A stretch of DNA of 37,551 bases from O2-02-FULL-42-9 sp038043025 (GCA_038043025.1 JBBTCW010000073.1:1-37551), one strand, 5' to 3'; shown: positions 25,044-34,382, counted from the first letter of the stretch. Numbers and translations are program-made. The notes: generated by a model not told the origin, from the letters alone.

Positions 25044-26504
25044 TTATAATCCTTGCGTGAGCCAATGGATAACGGGTTGGATGAAAAATAAAGGGATCCA
25101 AAATCCTGCGAACAGTATCAACGATAAATGTAGAAACACTGGCCAGAGAAGATGGTGGGTATCGGTTAAAGGCTGATAATCTATGGGGTGAGCAGAAAAT
25201 GCAATGCGCTGGATTTTTGAAAAAATAGCAATAAATGAAAGAATTAATCCAAAGATCACCGGTAAAATGAGCCACCAGATCGATGTTTTTAAAATAGCAA
25301 AAATCAAGAATAATTCACTGAGGAATAAACCGGAGGGAGGCAATCCTAAAATAGCGAAGCTACTCAAGAGCAAACCCCAGGTGTTCCATGGTATCAGTGC
25401 GCTTAATCCTTTGAGTTGATTTATGTTTTGAGTGTGAAATCGTTGAATAATACTGCCACTACTGAAGAATGCTGCAGTTTTGCCGAGCGAATGCATCAGA
25501 ATATGCAAAAAACCCGCTAAATAAGCGAGTGGAGTACCGATGCCGAGTGCAATGCTGATAAGGCTCATATGTTCAATAGACGAATAAGCAAACAAGCGTT
25601 TCAACTGATGTTGTCTCAGCAATGAAAATGCGGAAAACAAAAGACTGACAACACCGAATAACAATAATAAATAGCAGGCAAAGGATGCGATGGATGTGTG
25701 GGATAAAATCAGTTTAAATCGCAAGATGGCTAATAGAGCGACATTTAATAATAATCCGGATAATAACGCAGAAATGGGCGCAGGGCCTTCTGCGTGAGCA
25801 TCGGGCAACCAATTATGTAGAGGAAAAAATCCAACTTTCGTACCATATCCAATAAATAAAAATACAAAAGCAATGGCGAGCAATTTGGTTGAAAAAAGAG
25901 GGGCTTGTGTGACGAGCGATGTCCAGAGCAAGCTCTGGTCATTGGGTAAATAGGGGTGAGCAGTGAAATAAATCATGACGGTTCCTAAGAGAGCCAATCC
26001 AATGCCCGTTCCACACAGGATGAGATATTTCCACGCCGCTTCTAATGCTTCATGGGTTTGATAAAGTGCGACGAGAATGACGCTCGTGAGTGTCGAGAGC
26101 TCCATGGCCATCCACATGAATGCGATGTTATTGCTCAAAATAACCAGAAACATGCTAAACGTAAAGAGGTGAAAGAAAGTATGATAAAACCGATAGACGA
26201 GGTTATGAAACAGGGAGGGCGGTTCGTTATTGAGATAGCTAATAGAATAAAAACTCGTGGTGAGCGTGATGAAACTGTTTAAGCCAATGAAAAAAGCGCT
26301 GAGTTTGTCGCATAATAACCAGTGATATAGAAAAAATAATGGTTGTGGGTTTGTGTAGCTGCTGATGATTAAGGGGATGGCCAATAAAAAGCTCAGTGAT
26401 GCCAATAGGGCGCTCCAATAATTGGAAACGTTGTGATTTTTTATCCAGGGCAGGCTGACGATGGCAAGTATCGAAGGAAGTAAAAATAATAAAATAAGAT
26501 TCAT
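25044..26504 (-). CDS. hyfF: HyfF-like antiporter-type membrane subunit
   Basis: This 486-residue protein belongs to the NuoL/M/N and Mrp antiporter-like family, with about 14 membrane helices. The ion-channel signature is present as GYGTKVGFFPLHNWLPDAHAE, carrying the conserved Lys, and MWMAMELSTL carries the Glu. It should form one ion half-channel path of the complex. Start and stop are tightly packed: the ATG overlaps the hyfE stop by four bases, and hyfG starts three bases after its own stop. It resembles HyfF more than HyfD; no separate HyfD gene is seen. Confidence 0.9.
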   Translation of the reverse strand: MNLILLFLLPSILAIVSLPWIKNHNVSNYWSALLASLSFLLAIPLIISSYTNPQPLFFLYHWLLCDKLSAFFIGLNSFITLTTSFYSISYLNNEPPSLFHNLVYRFYHTFFHLFTFSMFLVILSNNIAFMWMAMELSTLTSVILVALYQTHEALEAAWKYLILCGTGIGLALLGTVMIYFTAHPYLPNDQSLLWTSLVTQAPLFSTKLLAIAFVFLFIGYGTKVGFFPLHNWLPDAHAEGPAPISALLSGLLLNVALLAILRFKLILSHTSIASFACYLLLLFGVVSLLFSAFSLLRQHQLKRLFAYSSIEHMSLISIALGIGTPLAYLAGFLHILMHSLGKTAAFFSSGSIIQRFHTQNINQLKGLSALIPWNTWGLLLSSFAILGLPPSGLFLSELFLIFAILKTSIWWLILPVIFGLILSFIAIFSKIQRIAFSAHPIDYQPLTDTHHLLWPVFLHLSLILFAGFWIPLFFIQPVIHWLTQGL

Positions 26505-27157
26505 GCTTGCTCCTTTAGTTTTTCTAAGTGAACGGTTTGTAAAGAGCCATGTGTCATGCGAATACGTATCAAAAATAATCCGAAAATCATTGCGCCAATT
26601 AATACATCAAACCCGATGCCCAGTTCAACGAGCCAAGGAAATCCTTGCGTGAGGGTGATGGATAATAGAAAAATACTGTTTTCCAGTATCAACAATCCAA
26701 TCACTTGAGAAATAGCGTTGCGTCTAAAAATTATCAATAAGAGAGCAAGCAAGCTGTTGGCCAGCGATAATGAAAAGCTGACAACGGATTGTTGGCCGAT
26801 AGCCGGTTCGATTTGATGCCCGAGCAATAGTGCAAAAATAACCAAGAAAATGCCGACGAGTTGTAACGTGGGTTTATTGATTAAAGGCTCGATATGTTGC
26901 GTTAATTTTAAATAAGTTACGAGCATCCATAACGCCCATGGCAAAATAATTACTTTAATGATAAAAGTAATGCCAAGGGATAAATACAATTCTAGCCCGG
27001 GATGCACGCTTGTTTGGCATAAAATGTAGGCGGTGAGTACGATGTTTTGTAAAATCAGTAATTTAACTAAATTAAAAATTCGAGTTTGCATGAGCATTAA
27101 AAAACTCATCATGATGATGAGACTGATTAAAAATAATAGTATTGATGCGGTGATCAT
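26501..27157 (-). CDS. hyfE: HyfE-like membrane subunit (NuoK-like)
   Basis: The 218-residue chain has about six membrane helices, the layout of HyfE, whose C-terminal half resembles NuoK. Conserved features include a Glu within a membrane segment in QVIGLLILENSIFLLSI. It would complete the membrane arm between the HyfC and HyfF subunits. Its ATG overlaps the hyfC stop by four bases, and its stop overlaps the hyfF start by four, so the subunits are probably translationally coupled. Confidence 0.88.
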   Translation of the reverse strand: MITASILLFLISLIIMMSFLMLMQTRIFNLVKLLILQNIVLTAYILCQTSVHPGLELYLSLGITFIIKVIILPWALWMLVTYLKLTQHIEPLINKPTLQLVGIFLVIFALLLGHQIEPAIGQQSVVSFSLSLANSLLALLLIIFRRNAISQVIGLLILENSIFLLSITLTQGFPWLVELGIGFDVLIGAMIFGLFLIRIRMTHGSLQTVHLEKLKEQA

Positions 27158-28113
27158 AAGGGTGTCCCCAAGAGTTGTGTGATGAGTACGCCTAACACCG
27201 TCAGCATAAACGCACTGGCTAAGTAATCGGGTACTTTAAAGAGGCGTAGTTTACTATTGATAGATTCTATAAAACCAATGAAGGCGGCCAGGATGAAAAG
27301 TTTTAATAAAGTGGTGGCGAGGCCGAATAACACGCGCGATATTTGTATAGGCAAACTTAAACCCATCGGAAAAAATATCGATAAGATAAAGCCTAAATAT
27401 AAAGTGAATTTTATGGCATTACCCCATTCAATGAGCGCGAGATAGCGGCCGGAATATTCTAAGATCATGGCTTCATGGATCATCGTTAGTTCTAAATGTG
27501 TGGCCGGATTGTCAATAGGAATGCGACCGGTTTCAGCCAACGTAATGAGTATCAGTGCGAGTAATGAAAAGATTAAACTAGGGTGCAGCAATAGGGGGTG
27601 GTCAATAAAATAAGCCGTGCTGCCGCTTAAGTAAGGCGAGTGGGTTAATAATACGACGTTATAAAAAATGATGAGCAGTATCGGTTCTGAACAGCATGCC
27701 ACAAACATTTCACGGCGTGCCCCGAGACTGCCAAATGCCGTGCCAACATCCATGGCGGCAAGTGCAAGTAAGATACGTGCTAGCGCCAGCAATCCCACAA
27801 TGATAATCATATCCATATTACGTGCGGTCAATGTGGTAATCGTGAAAAAAGGAAGGCTAAAGCAAGTGCCCGCAATCAAAATAAAATATATATAGGGCGC
27901 AACACGGAACAACCAGGAAGCGTTGTCGGCTAGCACGGATTCTTTAAATAATAATTTATAAATTGTAAAGTAAGGTTGAAATAATGTCGGTGCTCGGCGT
28001 TGTTGCAACCAGCATTTGATTTGATTTATCCATCCGATGATCATAGGTGCGATCGATATGACCAGAAGTCCTTGTAAGATCAATAAGAAGAGTGTGATGA
28101 TTTGTTTATTCAT
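27154..28113 (-). CDS. hyfC: HyfC-like membrane subunit (NuoH-like)
   Basis: This 319-residue NuoH/HyfC-family protein docks the small and large subunits on the membrane. About eight helices are visible. Conserved cytoplasmic loops include FTIYKLLFKES, GARREMFVACCSEP and the ETGRIPIDNPATHLELTMIHE stretch with its acidic residues. The open frame extends 48 codons upstream inside hyfB, but the ATG at 28113 overlaps the hyfB stop as ATGA, starts a normal hydrophobic N-terminus (MNKQIITLF) and is clearly the start. Confidence 0.93.
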   Translation of the reverse strand: MNKQIITLFLLILQGLLVISIAPMIIGWINQIKCWLQQRRAPTLFQPYFTIYKLLFKESVLADNASWLFRVAPYIYFILIAGTCFSLPFFTITTLTARNMDMIIIVGLLALARILLALAAMDVGTAFGSLGARREMFVACCSEPILLIIFYNVVLLTHSPYLSGSTAYFIDHPLLLHPSLIFSLLALILITLAETGRIPIDNPATHLELTMIHEAMILEYSGRYLALIEWGNAIKFTLYLGFILSIFFPMGLSLPIQISRVLFGLATTLLKLFILAAFIGFIESINSKLRLFKVPDYLASAFMLTVLGVLITQLLGTPL

Positions 28114-30137
28114 GACCAGACAACCCAGGTGAGTAATATAATGAGTGTAACGCCCATGTAAAGCAGATAAGCAGTCATGCGGCCTTGTTGAATTCCTTTG
28201 GTTAATGTTGCCAATCGCGTAATACTCCGAGTGAGAGGGATATAAAACCACGCCCATATTTTTTCTGTCAATTGTGAATGATAATGGGGCGCCGCATCAT
28301 TAGCGTTTGGCAGTTGCAGATAGACCGTAATGAGGTGAGAGAAAATTTGTTTGAAGGGTTGGCCAAAGCCTTCTGCTGTATCTTGCATGCGTGCCGTGTT
28401 GTCAGACAGTCCGCAGCGCCAGCTGGATACGCGCCGCAGTGTCCATGGCGACGATAATCGTTTGAGTATAGCAAAAATGAATAAACAAAATAATAGCAGA
28501 CTAACGCCCAGTAATAGTGGGTTAAATCCATGAAAAGAGATCAGTGGCGTGTTAGGGACAAATTGTAAAGAGGTTCCCTTGGTCTCTATGGCAGTTTGTA
28601 GTTGAGGCAATAACTGTTGCAGGATTTTTTGAATGAGCGATATCATTTTGTTTGGCCATAATCCAAGTAATACGCAAAGCAGGGATAGCCAGACCAATCC
28701 TATTCGTTCCATCCATCTGCTCGGATATGCCCGCGCTAAAGCTGATTCCCGCGGTTGTCCTAAAAAAGCAACACCATAGAATTTGACGATCACGAAGCCG
28801 GCTAAGCCAAAGACTAAAACGCTGAGTGCAATAATCAGCGGAGAAAACATCGCTAACAGAAACTGTGTGTTTGGATCATGATGAAAGAAAATACCTAAAT
28901 ACAACCACTCAGAAATAAATCCATTAAAAAAAGGTAATCCTGCCATGGAGAGTGCGCCGATGAGCGTGCAAACGGATACCCAGGGCATTGTATGGATCAA
29001 CCCGCCGAGTTTACCGAGATTACGTTCTCCGGTGGCATGTAAAATAGAGCCCGTGCCTAAAAAGAGTAGCGATTTAAAAAGGCTATGATTTAAACTATGG
29101 AGTAATACGACGATTAAGGCTAAATCCGATAAAATAAATTCGTGGTATTGATAAAAAATAATGGACAAGCCAAACGCGGTGAAAATAAATCCCATATTTT
29201 CCATCGATGAATAAGCAAGTAAACGCTTCATGTCCGTTTGCATAGCGGCATGTATAACGCCGATGAGCATCGTGATTAATCCGATGCCGACCAAGCTGTA
29301 ACCCCACCACGGTTGCTGGTAAGAGAGTAGAAAACCAAATGTAAATCGAATGAATCCATAGATGGCGGTTTTTAGCATAACCCCGCTCATCAGAGCAGAA
29401 ATGGGGGAAGGGGCAGTAGGATGTGCTTCGGGTAGCCATACATGCAATGGAAAAAGTGCAGCTTTTGCGCCAAATCCAATCAATGCGAGTAAAAATATGA
29501 TATTGGCCATTGATTGCGTTGGTGGCAATACTTGATTTATCGGCGAAAAAGACCACAGCGCACTATTGAGGTTAAGGAACAATAAAAAGAAAGCAATAAC
29601 GAGGGCAAAAAAACCAATGTGGGTAATGGTAAGATAAAGAAATCCTGCTTTTCTGGAATTTTTGTTGGGCTCTATGCTCACCACCAAAAAATAAGAGGCA
29701 AATGCCATGATTTCCCAAGCCAATAAAAAGGTCATGGGATCATTGGCCATAAAAACAAGGAGTATCGAAAATGCAAACAGCGTTTCCAGGAAATGAATTT
29801 TTTGTTGCTGCATTTTGCTAAAATGCCTGAAATAATCAAACGAAAACAAGCTGATACCCAGATAGCCCAACCCCATCAAGAGCACAAAGAAGCTCGAGAG
29901 TGGATTGAGACTCAGACTGGGATGAAGTCCTATAAATAATACGGTGATGGTTGACGAGAAGGTTTGCTGCGTGATACATCCTGTCAGCCCCATGGCGAGC
30001 GTCAATCCTGCGAGTGCGACAGTGAGCGTGCGCAAAACGGGCAGCGATATATTATTTTTTATAAAAAAGGAGAGGAGACTCAGCGTCAGCGTTATAAGCC
30101 AGGCATTTAATGTGATGAAATAGAGTGTGTACAACAT
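28110..30137 (-). CDS. hyfB: HyfB-like antiporter-type membrane subunit (NuoL-like)
   Basis: This 675-residue NuoL/HyfB-family protein has about 16 membrane helices and the long C-terminal part of HyfB. The channel signature is GFGAKAALFPLHVWLPEAHP with the conserved Lys, and LAWEIMAFASYF carries the conserved Glu. It begins four bases after the icmF stop and has no clear ribosome site, so translation may be coupled to icmF. It leads the six-gene Hyf-like set. No ferredoxin-type HyfA or HyfH gene is present in the window, so electron entry is unexplained. Confidence 0.92.
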   Translation of the reverse strand: MLYTLYFITLNAWLITLTLSLLSFFIKNNISLPVLRTLTVALAGLTLAMGLTGCITQQTFSSTITVLFIGLHPSLSLNPLSSFFVLLMGLGYLGISLFSFDYFRHFSKMQQQKIHFLETLFAFSILLVFMANDPMTFLLAWEIMAFASYFLVVSIEPNKNSRKAGFLYLTITHIGFFALVIAFFLLFLNLNSALWSFSPINQVLPPTQSMANIIFLLALIGFGAKAALFPLHVWLPEAHPTAPSPISALMSGVMLKTAIYGFIRFTFGFLLSYQQPWWGYSLVGIGLITMLIGVIHAAMQTDMKRLLAYSSMENMGFIFTAFGLSIIFYQYHEFILSDLALIVVLLHSLNHSLFKSLLFLGTGSILHATGERNLGKLGGLIHTMPWVSVCTLIGALSMAGLPFFNGFISEWLYLGIFFHHDPNTQFLLAMFSPLIIALSVLVFGLAGFVIVKFYGVAFLGQPRESALARAYPSRWMERIGLVWLSLLCVLLGLWPNKMISLIQKILQQLLPQLQTAIETKGTSLQFVPNTPLISFHGFNPLLLGVSLLLFCLFIFAILKRLSSPWTLRRVSSWRCGLSDNTARMQDTAEGFGQPFKQIFSHLITVYLQLPNANDAAPHYHSQLTEKIWAWFYIPLTRSITRLATLTKGIQQGRMTAYLLYMGVTLIILLTWVVWS

Positions 30138-30141
30138 GTTT

Positions 30142-33100
30142 TTATTCGAGTGTGTCGGGCAATCTAAAATCCTTAAACAGATTCATCGAAAATGGATTGG
30201 TGCGTTGATCTAAGGTGATGATCGCGTTAGCGGCATTGCCGTCTTTGTCAAACGTGACCTGATACTGTTGTGGCGCGTTCGGAATCTTTTGGAAGTTGCC
30301 GTTGTTTAATAATTTTAACCAGGCCCAGGCGCCATCTTCTTGTAAAATCGCTTGCTGACCGTCTGTGTTGGTAAAGATAACTTGAGCAATACTGGCATCC
30401 ATTTCATCAGGCCAGTTCAGTTGCATGGGTGGATAGGTGCTGCTATTTTTATAAGTGGTTCGTTGTTTGCCTAGCGCAATTGTGATGTTATCTAAATTAT
30501 TTTCCATATTAACAAGCTGTAATGTCATTGGAATTAACAGTTTGTCGTTTCGGCGCTGGAAATAGTTATATTGAATAATATAAACGCGTTCCAACTGGGC
30601 GAGCGTTTGGCCCGATAATTGTAATGTTTCGCCGTCCGTATTTCTAAGTGTCCATGGTATTTTAGAGGTGTCAATAAAGGGTTTGAGATACGTGGTAAAG
30701 AATTTGTCGAATAGGCCATCGGGTGCAAAGAATGCATCAAAATCATCTAAAGAGGTTTGCTTGTCTGCACTCGGGTTAAACGGAAAATGATCGACTAATT
30801 GCGCTTGATAGGGGGGGAGGATTTGTTTTTGCCACTGTTGGCTAATGTAAGTTTGCGCCTGATACATCATGAGTTGCCATGCGTTCATGCTAATGTTGTT
30901 CAGCCAAGTTTTTATCGGTTCTGGATAATTGGCGGCGGCGGCAAGCAGTATTTCGATGGGATCCGATTGATCTGGATTGTGCATGCGATCACTGGTGAGT
31001 TCAAAGGCTTTTTTGTCAGACGTGATTTGTGATAAATAATCAGATAAATTGCCTAACATCTGGGTAATATTTTGCAACGAGGCCAGTGCTGATGAATCAT
31101 TGTTGGTTAAGGCGACGAGCGTTTGAAATTGGTCGCTGACATTGAGAATAGTGGGCGGAAAATTCTTTTTGATCAACGTGATTAATTGAGAAATAGGCGA
31201 ATTGGGTTGCCCTAATATTTTGAGTGCTTCATTGAGCTGATCAATATCGGTGAAATTAACGGTTTTTATGGTGTTTAAAAAATCTGACCAAGCCGTGATG
31301 TAATTGGCGAGATATTGTTCGGCGAGTTTTTGTTTCAGTGCATTAGTGGCTTGTGTGGAGGCAGATGATCCATCGGTGATTCCAACAATCCAATTTCCGG
31401 CCAACGCTTCTTCCGCACTTTTTTGAATCAGATCTGGATAAATACTGGGAAATTTATCCTCCGTGTACATGCTTAAAATGCCGCTGTTTTGCGTTGAAAA
31501 AGTAAGAATCGACGCGGCAGATTTGCTCGCATTTAAGTCGATGGACAACAATTGGTTGTTGCTCACATTGTTTTGTAAAATAGTATAAGCCAAATCGATC
31601 GGTCTCGCTTGTTTCAGAGTATTTCGAGCAGTATTCACTAATTGCGGGTCGATTTGCGCTAAGGGGGGATTCTTTTTTAGAAGTGCTTGCAGATGTTTTA
31701 AGAGTTGTGCTTGTGCATGAGTGGCGTAGCGAGTGCGCCAAATCGATTGCATGAACAACGCAATATCCGTTGGATTGTAGCGTGTTGCATCTTGCATCAT
31801 CAGATAAGTTTTGAGCGCGCCATATTGTCTGGCGGGTGTTTGTTTTGGGTTTTTCAAGAGATCATATAATTCGTGTGTTATTTCAGGCAATAATAAATGT
31901 TGCAATGCTTGAGTATAAATCGCTAACAAACTTTTTCTTAATTGTTCTGTCGGATTGGATGGGTGTATGATGGTGTTAATGAGCGAATGTTTATCGTTGA
32001 GATCTTTTAGCGCGAGTTGCAAGGTATCAAGCAATTTGAGTTTATATTCTATCGATGATTGTTTGAGTTCTTTCGTTTGTGCCAACAATTGATAAGATGC
32101 AATGACTTGCTGCACCGAGGTGATGTTGATGGTTTGTTGCTTAAAATCAAATAAATAAAGCGTGAAATAGGCGATGATCACGGCACCGAGCACGCCTAAG
32201 AACGCAAATTTTCCCCAACTGTTGAGATAGCCATAATAATGACGCTCATTTAGAAACCGTTCCTGAAAGAAAATTTGTTCAAACAGATCATGTGAAAAAT
32301 AAGCGTGCGTCATAAAAGGTTCTGTGGGCGGGCTTGTTTTTTCTTTATTTTTTTCAGCGGGTATAAATTTTTGAGTGGCGGACGTAAAAAATAACCCTCT
32401 GATGGCCAAGGTCTGTTCGAAGTGATTATAAATATAATCGGTAAAATTCAATACCTGTTGTTTCACTTGCTCCATTTCTAAAGGGAACTCATTGACCAAA
32501 AAGCGTTTATCAAGATGATGTTCATGTTGTAATCGCCAGATTAATTGATCATTGATTCTGCGCAGCAACTTATTGAATTCTAAATTGAGTATCTTAGCGG
32601 GTTTTTGGTGTTGTTTGCTGAGTTTAATACCCCAGGGTTGCCAGCGTTCATCTTTGCTCTGTTCACCAAAAAACTCTCGAAAACCAGGAATTAAGTCGCA
32701 CTTATTGATGATAAAATAAAAAGGAATTTTTTTGCCAAATATTTTAATCGATTGCTCAATGTTGTTGCAAATACTTTCAAAAAACAGCTGTTTATTTTGT
32801 TCTTTGTCTTGTGCGATGTTTTCGATGCTGATGACGATAAGGATCGCGTTGAGTGTTTTTTTGTAACAGTATTTTTTTAATAGTTTAAAAAATGCGATTT
32901 GTGAATCTTTTGAGGATTCATTTGTTTGTTGAATATTAATGCCTGGGGTGTCGACCAGCACCGCCTCTTTAGTTGCCCACCATTCGTAATACGTTGTATT
33001 GGCGATATTATGTGGATCTTTGATGGCCTTTTGTAATATAAAGCGTAGATCAGAGTTAGCTAATAAGGTCGTTTTGCCTGCGTTCTTGGGGCCGGTCACG

Positions 33101-33237
33101 AGATACCAGGGAGATTTATATAAGTTGGTATCCGTTTTGGTGTGGGAGAGGGAGGGCTTTTTTAAAAATCGGATGATTTCTTTAAAACGATTTTGCAAAA
33201 TTTTTAATTGCTCATTCTGTCTTAAGTTCATCAACAT
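30142..33237 (-). CDS. icmF: T4BSS stabilising protein IcmF (TssM family)
   Basis: IcmF works with DotU/IcmH to stabilise and position the Dot/Icm core. It is the T4BSS member of the TssM family. The 1031-residue chain starts with a GTPase-like domain with Walker A GPKNAGKT (residues 49-56) and a VDTPGI motif. A membrane helix lies at about residues 345-362, and the long periplasmic IcmF-type region follows. The Legionella protein is about 970 residues. It begins nine bases after dotU ends, and hyfB follows after four bases. The first methionine has no clear ribosome site; the second, two codons later, is equally possible. Confidence 0.94.
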   Translation of the reverse strand: MLMNLRQNEQLKILQNRFKEIIRFLKKPSLSHTKTDTNLYKSPWYLVTGPKNAGKTTLLANSDLRFILQKAIKDPHNIANTTYYEWWATKEAVLVDTPGINIQQTNESSKDSQIAFFKLLKKYCYKKTLNAILIVISIENIAQDKEQNKQLFFESICNNIEQSIKIFGKKIPFYFIINKCDLIPGFREFFGEQSKDERWQPWGIKLSKQHQKPAKILNLEFNKLLRRINDQLIWRLQHEHHLDKRFLVNEFPLEMEQVKQQVLNFTDYIYNHFEQTLAIRGLFFTSATQKFIPAEKNKEKTSPPTEPFMTHAYFSHDLFEQIFFQERFLNERHYYGYLNSWGKFAFLGVLGAVIIAYFTLYLFDFKQQTINITSVQQVIASYQLLAQTKELKQSSIEYKLKLLDTLQLALKDLNDKHSLINTIIHPSNPTEQLRKSLLAIYTQALQHLLLPEITHELYDLLKNPKQTPARQYGALKTYLMMQDATRYNPTDIALFMQSIWRTRYATHAQAQLLKHLQALLKKNPPLAQIDPQLVNTARNTLKQARPIDLAYTILQNNVSNNQLLSIDLNASKSAASILTFSTQNSGILSMYTEDKFPSIYPDLIQKSAEEALAGNWIVGITDGSSASTQATNALKQKLAEQYLANYITAWSDFLNTIKTVNFTDIDQLNEALKILGQPNSPISQLITLIKKNFPPTILNVSDQFQTLVALTNNDSSALASLQNITQMLGNLSDYLSQITSDKKAFELTSDRMHNPDQSDPIEILLAAAANYPEPIKTWLNNISMNAWQLMMYQAQTYISQQWQKQILPPYQAQLVDHFPFNPSADKQTSLDDFDAFFAPDGLFDKFFTTYLKPFIDTSKIPWTLRNTDGETLQLSGQTLAQLERVYIIQYNYFQRRNDKLLIPMTLQLVNMENNLDNITIALGKQRTTYKNSSTYPPMQLNWPDEMDASIAQVIFTNTDGQQAILQEDGAWAWLKLLNNGNFQKIPNAPQQYQVTFDKDGNAANAIITLDQRTNPFSMNLFKDFRLPDTLE

Positions 33238-33245
33238 GTTAGTTG

Positions 33246-34055
33246 TTACGTCGTGGTCGAAATAGTGTTCGTAATATGTTGTAATTGTTGTGCTGCTTGG
33301 TTGGAGTAAATCCCCAATAAGTAGTTCATGCTACCATAAATACCAATAATAATTAAACAACTTGTTAAAATAATGCCGGCGAATGGAAGCTTGCGTCGAG
33401 GAGGCGTGGCTGTTTTATAGACGGAGGGGGAAAGACGTCTGTCGAATTCACCGCGAGATTTGCGGATGACGCTATAGACGTAATCAATCAGTTGTTGTAG
33501 TCGGTTTCTTTCGTATTTTTGATCGCGAAATTTTCCTTCAAAACCTAAATTGAGACAAATATACATGAGTTCAATGGTATCAATGAATTTTTGTGGTGCG
33601 CGGCATGCTTTGTCTAAAATGAGAAAAAATCGTTCATCTGATGTAATGTCATGTTGCAGGTTTGAGAGAAGGCTCATGGATTGCCAATTGCCTTTAATTC
33701 CCCAGGTTGTTTTGTTAATAATATCGTCGATGCCTGTGCATAAGCTATAACGGCTGATCATGATGCTATCAACATCATAGCCGAGTCTTTCTGCGGCACA
33801 TTGAAACTGCTGTAGTTCTTTCAATAAATGCCCGCGTAAGGCCGGGAGGTCTTCATAATCTGATTTATAGCGTAATTGCGTAATAATGGAGAACAAACGT
33901 CCTGCGGCGATCATGAGCCGATTACGATTAGGGACTAATGCGTGTTTAGCGGTGCGAGGTGCGGTGGGTAACTCGGGCATAAGGCGGTGATATTCTTGCG
34001 TTTTTGCTGGTTGTGCACCAATGCGCCGCATAATTTGTAGTTGAGTTGTGCTCAT
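33246..34055 (-). CDS. dotU: T4BSS stabilising protein DotU/IcmH
   Basis: DotU/IcmH is the partner of IcmF and a relative of TssL. The 269-residue chain has the family features: SRYSLCTGIDD, the WQSMSLL stretch, FLILDKACR and the LMYICLNLGFEGKFR segment. A single C-terminal membrane helix lies at about residues 227-245, as expected for a tail-anchored protein. The first 45 residues are a variable, basic, probably flexible lead. It opens the minus-strand run that includes icmF and the Hyf-like genes. No other type VI secretion gene is near, so its role is with Dot/Icm. Confidence 0.93.
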   Translation of the reverse strand: MSTTQLQIMRRIGAQPAKTQEYHRLMPELPTAPRTAKHALVPNRNRLMIAAGRLFSIITQLRYKSDYEDLPALRGHLLKELQQFQCAAERLGYDVDSIMISRYSLCTGIDDIINKTTWGIKGNWQSMSLLSNLQHDITSDERFFLILDKACRAPQKFIDTIELMYICLNLGFEGKFRDQKYERNRLQQLIDYVYSVIRKSRGEFDRRLSPSVYKTATPPRRKLPFAGIILTSCLIIIGIYGSMNYLLGIYSNQAAQQLQHITNTISTTT

Positions 34056-34163
34056 ATCTGCCGAAATTTCCCATTACATATATTGTTAAGATTGCCAGAT
34101 ATTTGAGCATTAATCCAGTGTTTTTCGCATCTCTGTTCGCATGAGTCATAACAGTGAAGCGTC

Positions 34164-34175
34164 CTCTGAGCTGAG
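34164..34175 (+). repeat. CTCTGAGCTGAG repeat copy 4
   Basis: The 12-base core is identical to the other copies and in the same orientation. The right flank is diverged (GAGA in place of GAGG), so the outer pair of the stem is lost. It lies 23 bases before the paired palindromic element. Confidence 0.55.
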
Positions 34176-34197
34176 ACCGACTTGTTCGCAGAACGTT

Positions 34198-34308
34198 GTC
34201 ATGCCGCGACTTGATCGCGGCATCCAGAAAAATTTATATTAAAGATTATGATAACGGAGTACCGTTAATTATATATAATCACTGGATACCGGCTTTCGCC
34301 GGTATGAC
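34198..34308. repeat. Paired inverted palindromic intergenic element
   Basis: Two related hairpins face each other. The first is ATGCCGCGA/TCGCGGCAT (nine pairs, 34201-34223). The second is ATACCGGC/GCCGGTAT (eight pairs, 34286-34305). The outer ends GTCATGCCG and CCGGTATGAC are inverted copies apart from a G/A change, and CCAG/CTGG borders the inner sides. A smaller palindrome TAACGG/CCGTTA sits between them at 34252-34267. This is the structure of a BIME- or MITE-like repeat. Confidence 0.7.
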
Positions 34309-34324
34309 GAAAGACGGTAGCAAA

Positions 34325-34361
34325 AAAATTCCCTATGATTATGACAATCGTAGGGAATTTT
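34325..34361 (-). terminator. Intrinsic terminator of fis
   Basis: A 16-pair stem with one wobble and a five-base loop (ATGAC) is followed on the minus strand by seven T residues. It starts 21 bases after the fis stop. On the plus strand a shorter T-run follows, so it may also work in the other direction. Confidence 0.85.
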
Positions 34362-34382
34362 AATTGAGTTAATAAACGGTAA

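Larger units (their letters stand above)
34056..34382. other. Intergenic stretch with repeats and a terminator
   Basis: This region separates dotU from fis. Next to dotU is an AT-rich part that should hold the dotU-icmF promoter, but I see no good consensus hexamers. After it come the fourth CTCTGAGCTGAG repeat (34164), a paired palindromic element (34198-34308) and the fis terminator (34325-34361). No gene is evident. Confidence 0.6.

Noticed and set aside
22972..30137. Functional [NiFe] hydrogenase-4 or formate hydrogenlyase
   Set aside because: Both CxxC nickel motifs of the large subunit are missing, and no maturation or formate dehydrogenase genes are present.
30142..34055. Type VI secretion locus suggested by TssM/TssL-like proteins
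   Set aside because: No tssB, tssC, hcp, vgrG or clpV is near; IcmF and DotU are regular parts of the Dot/Icm system.
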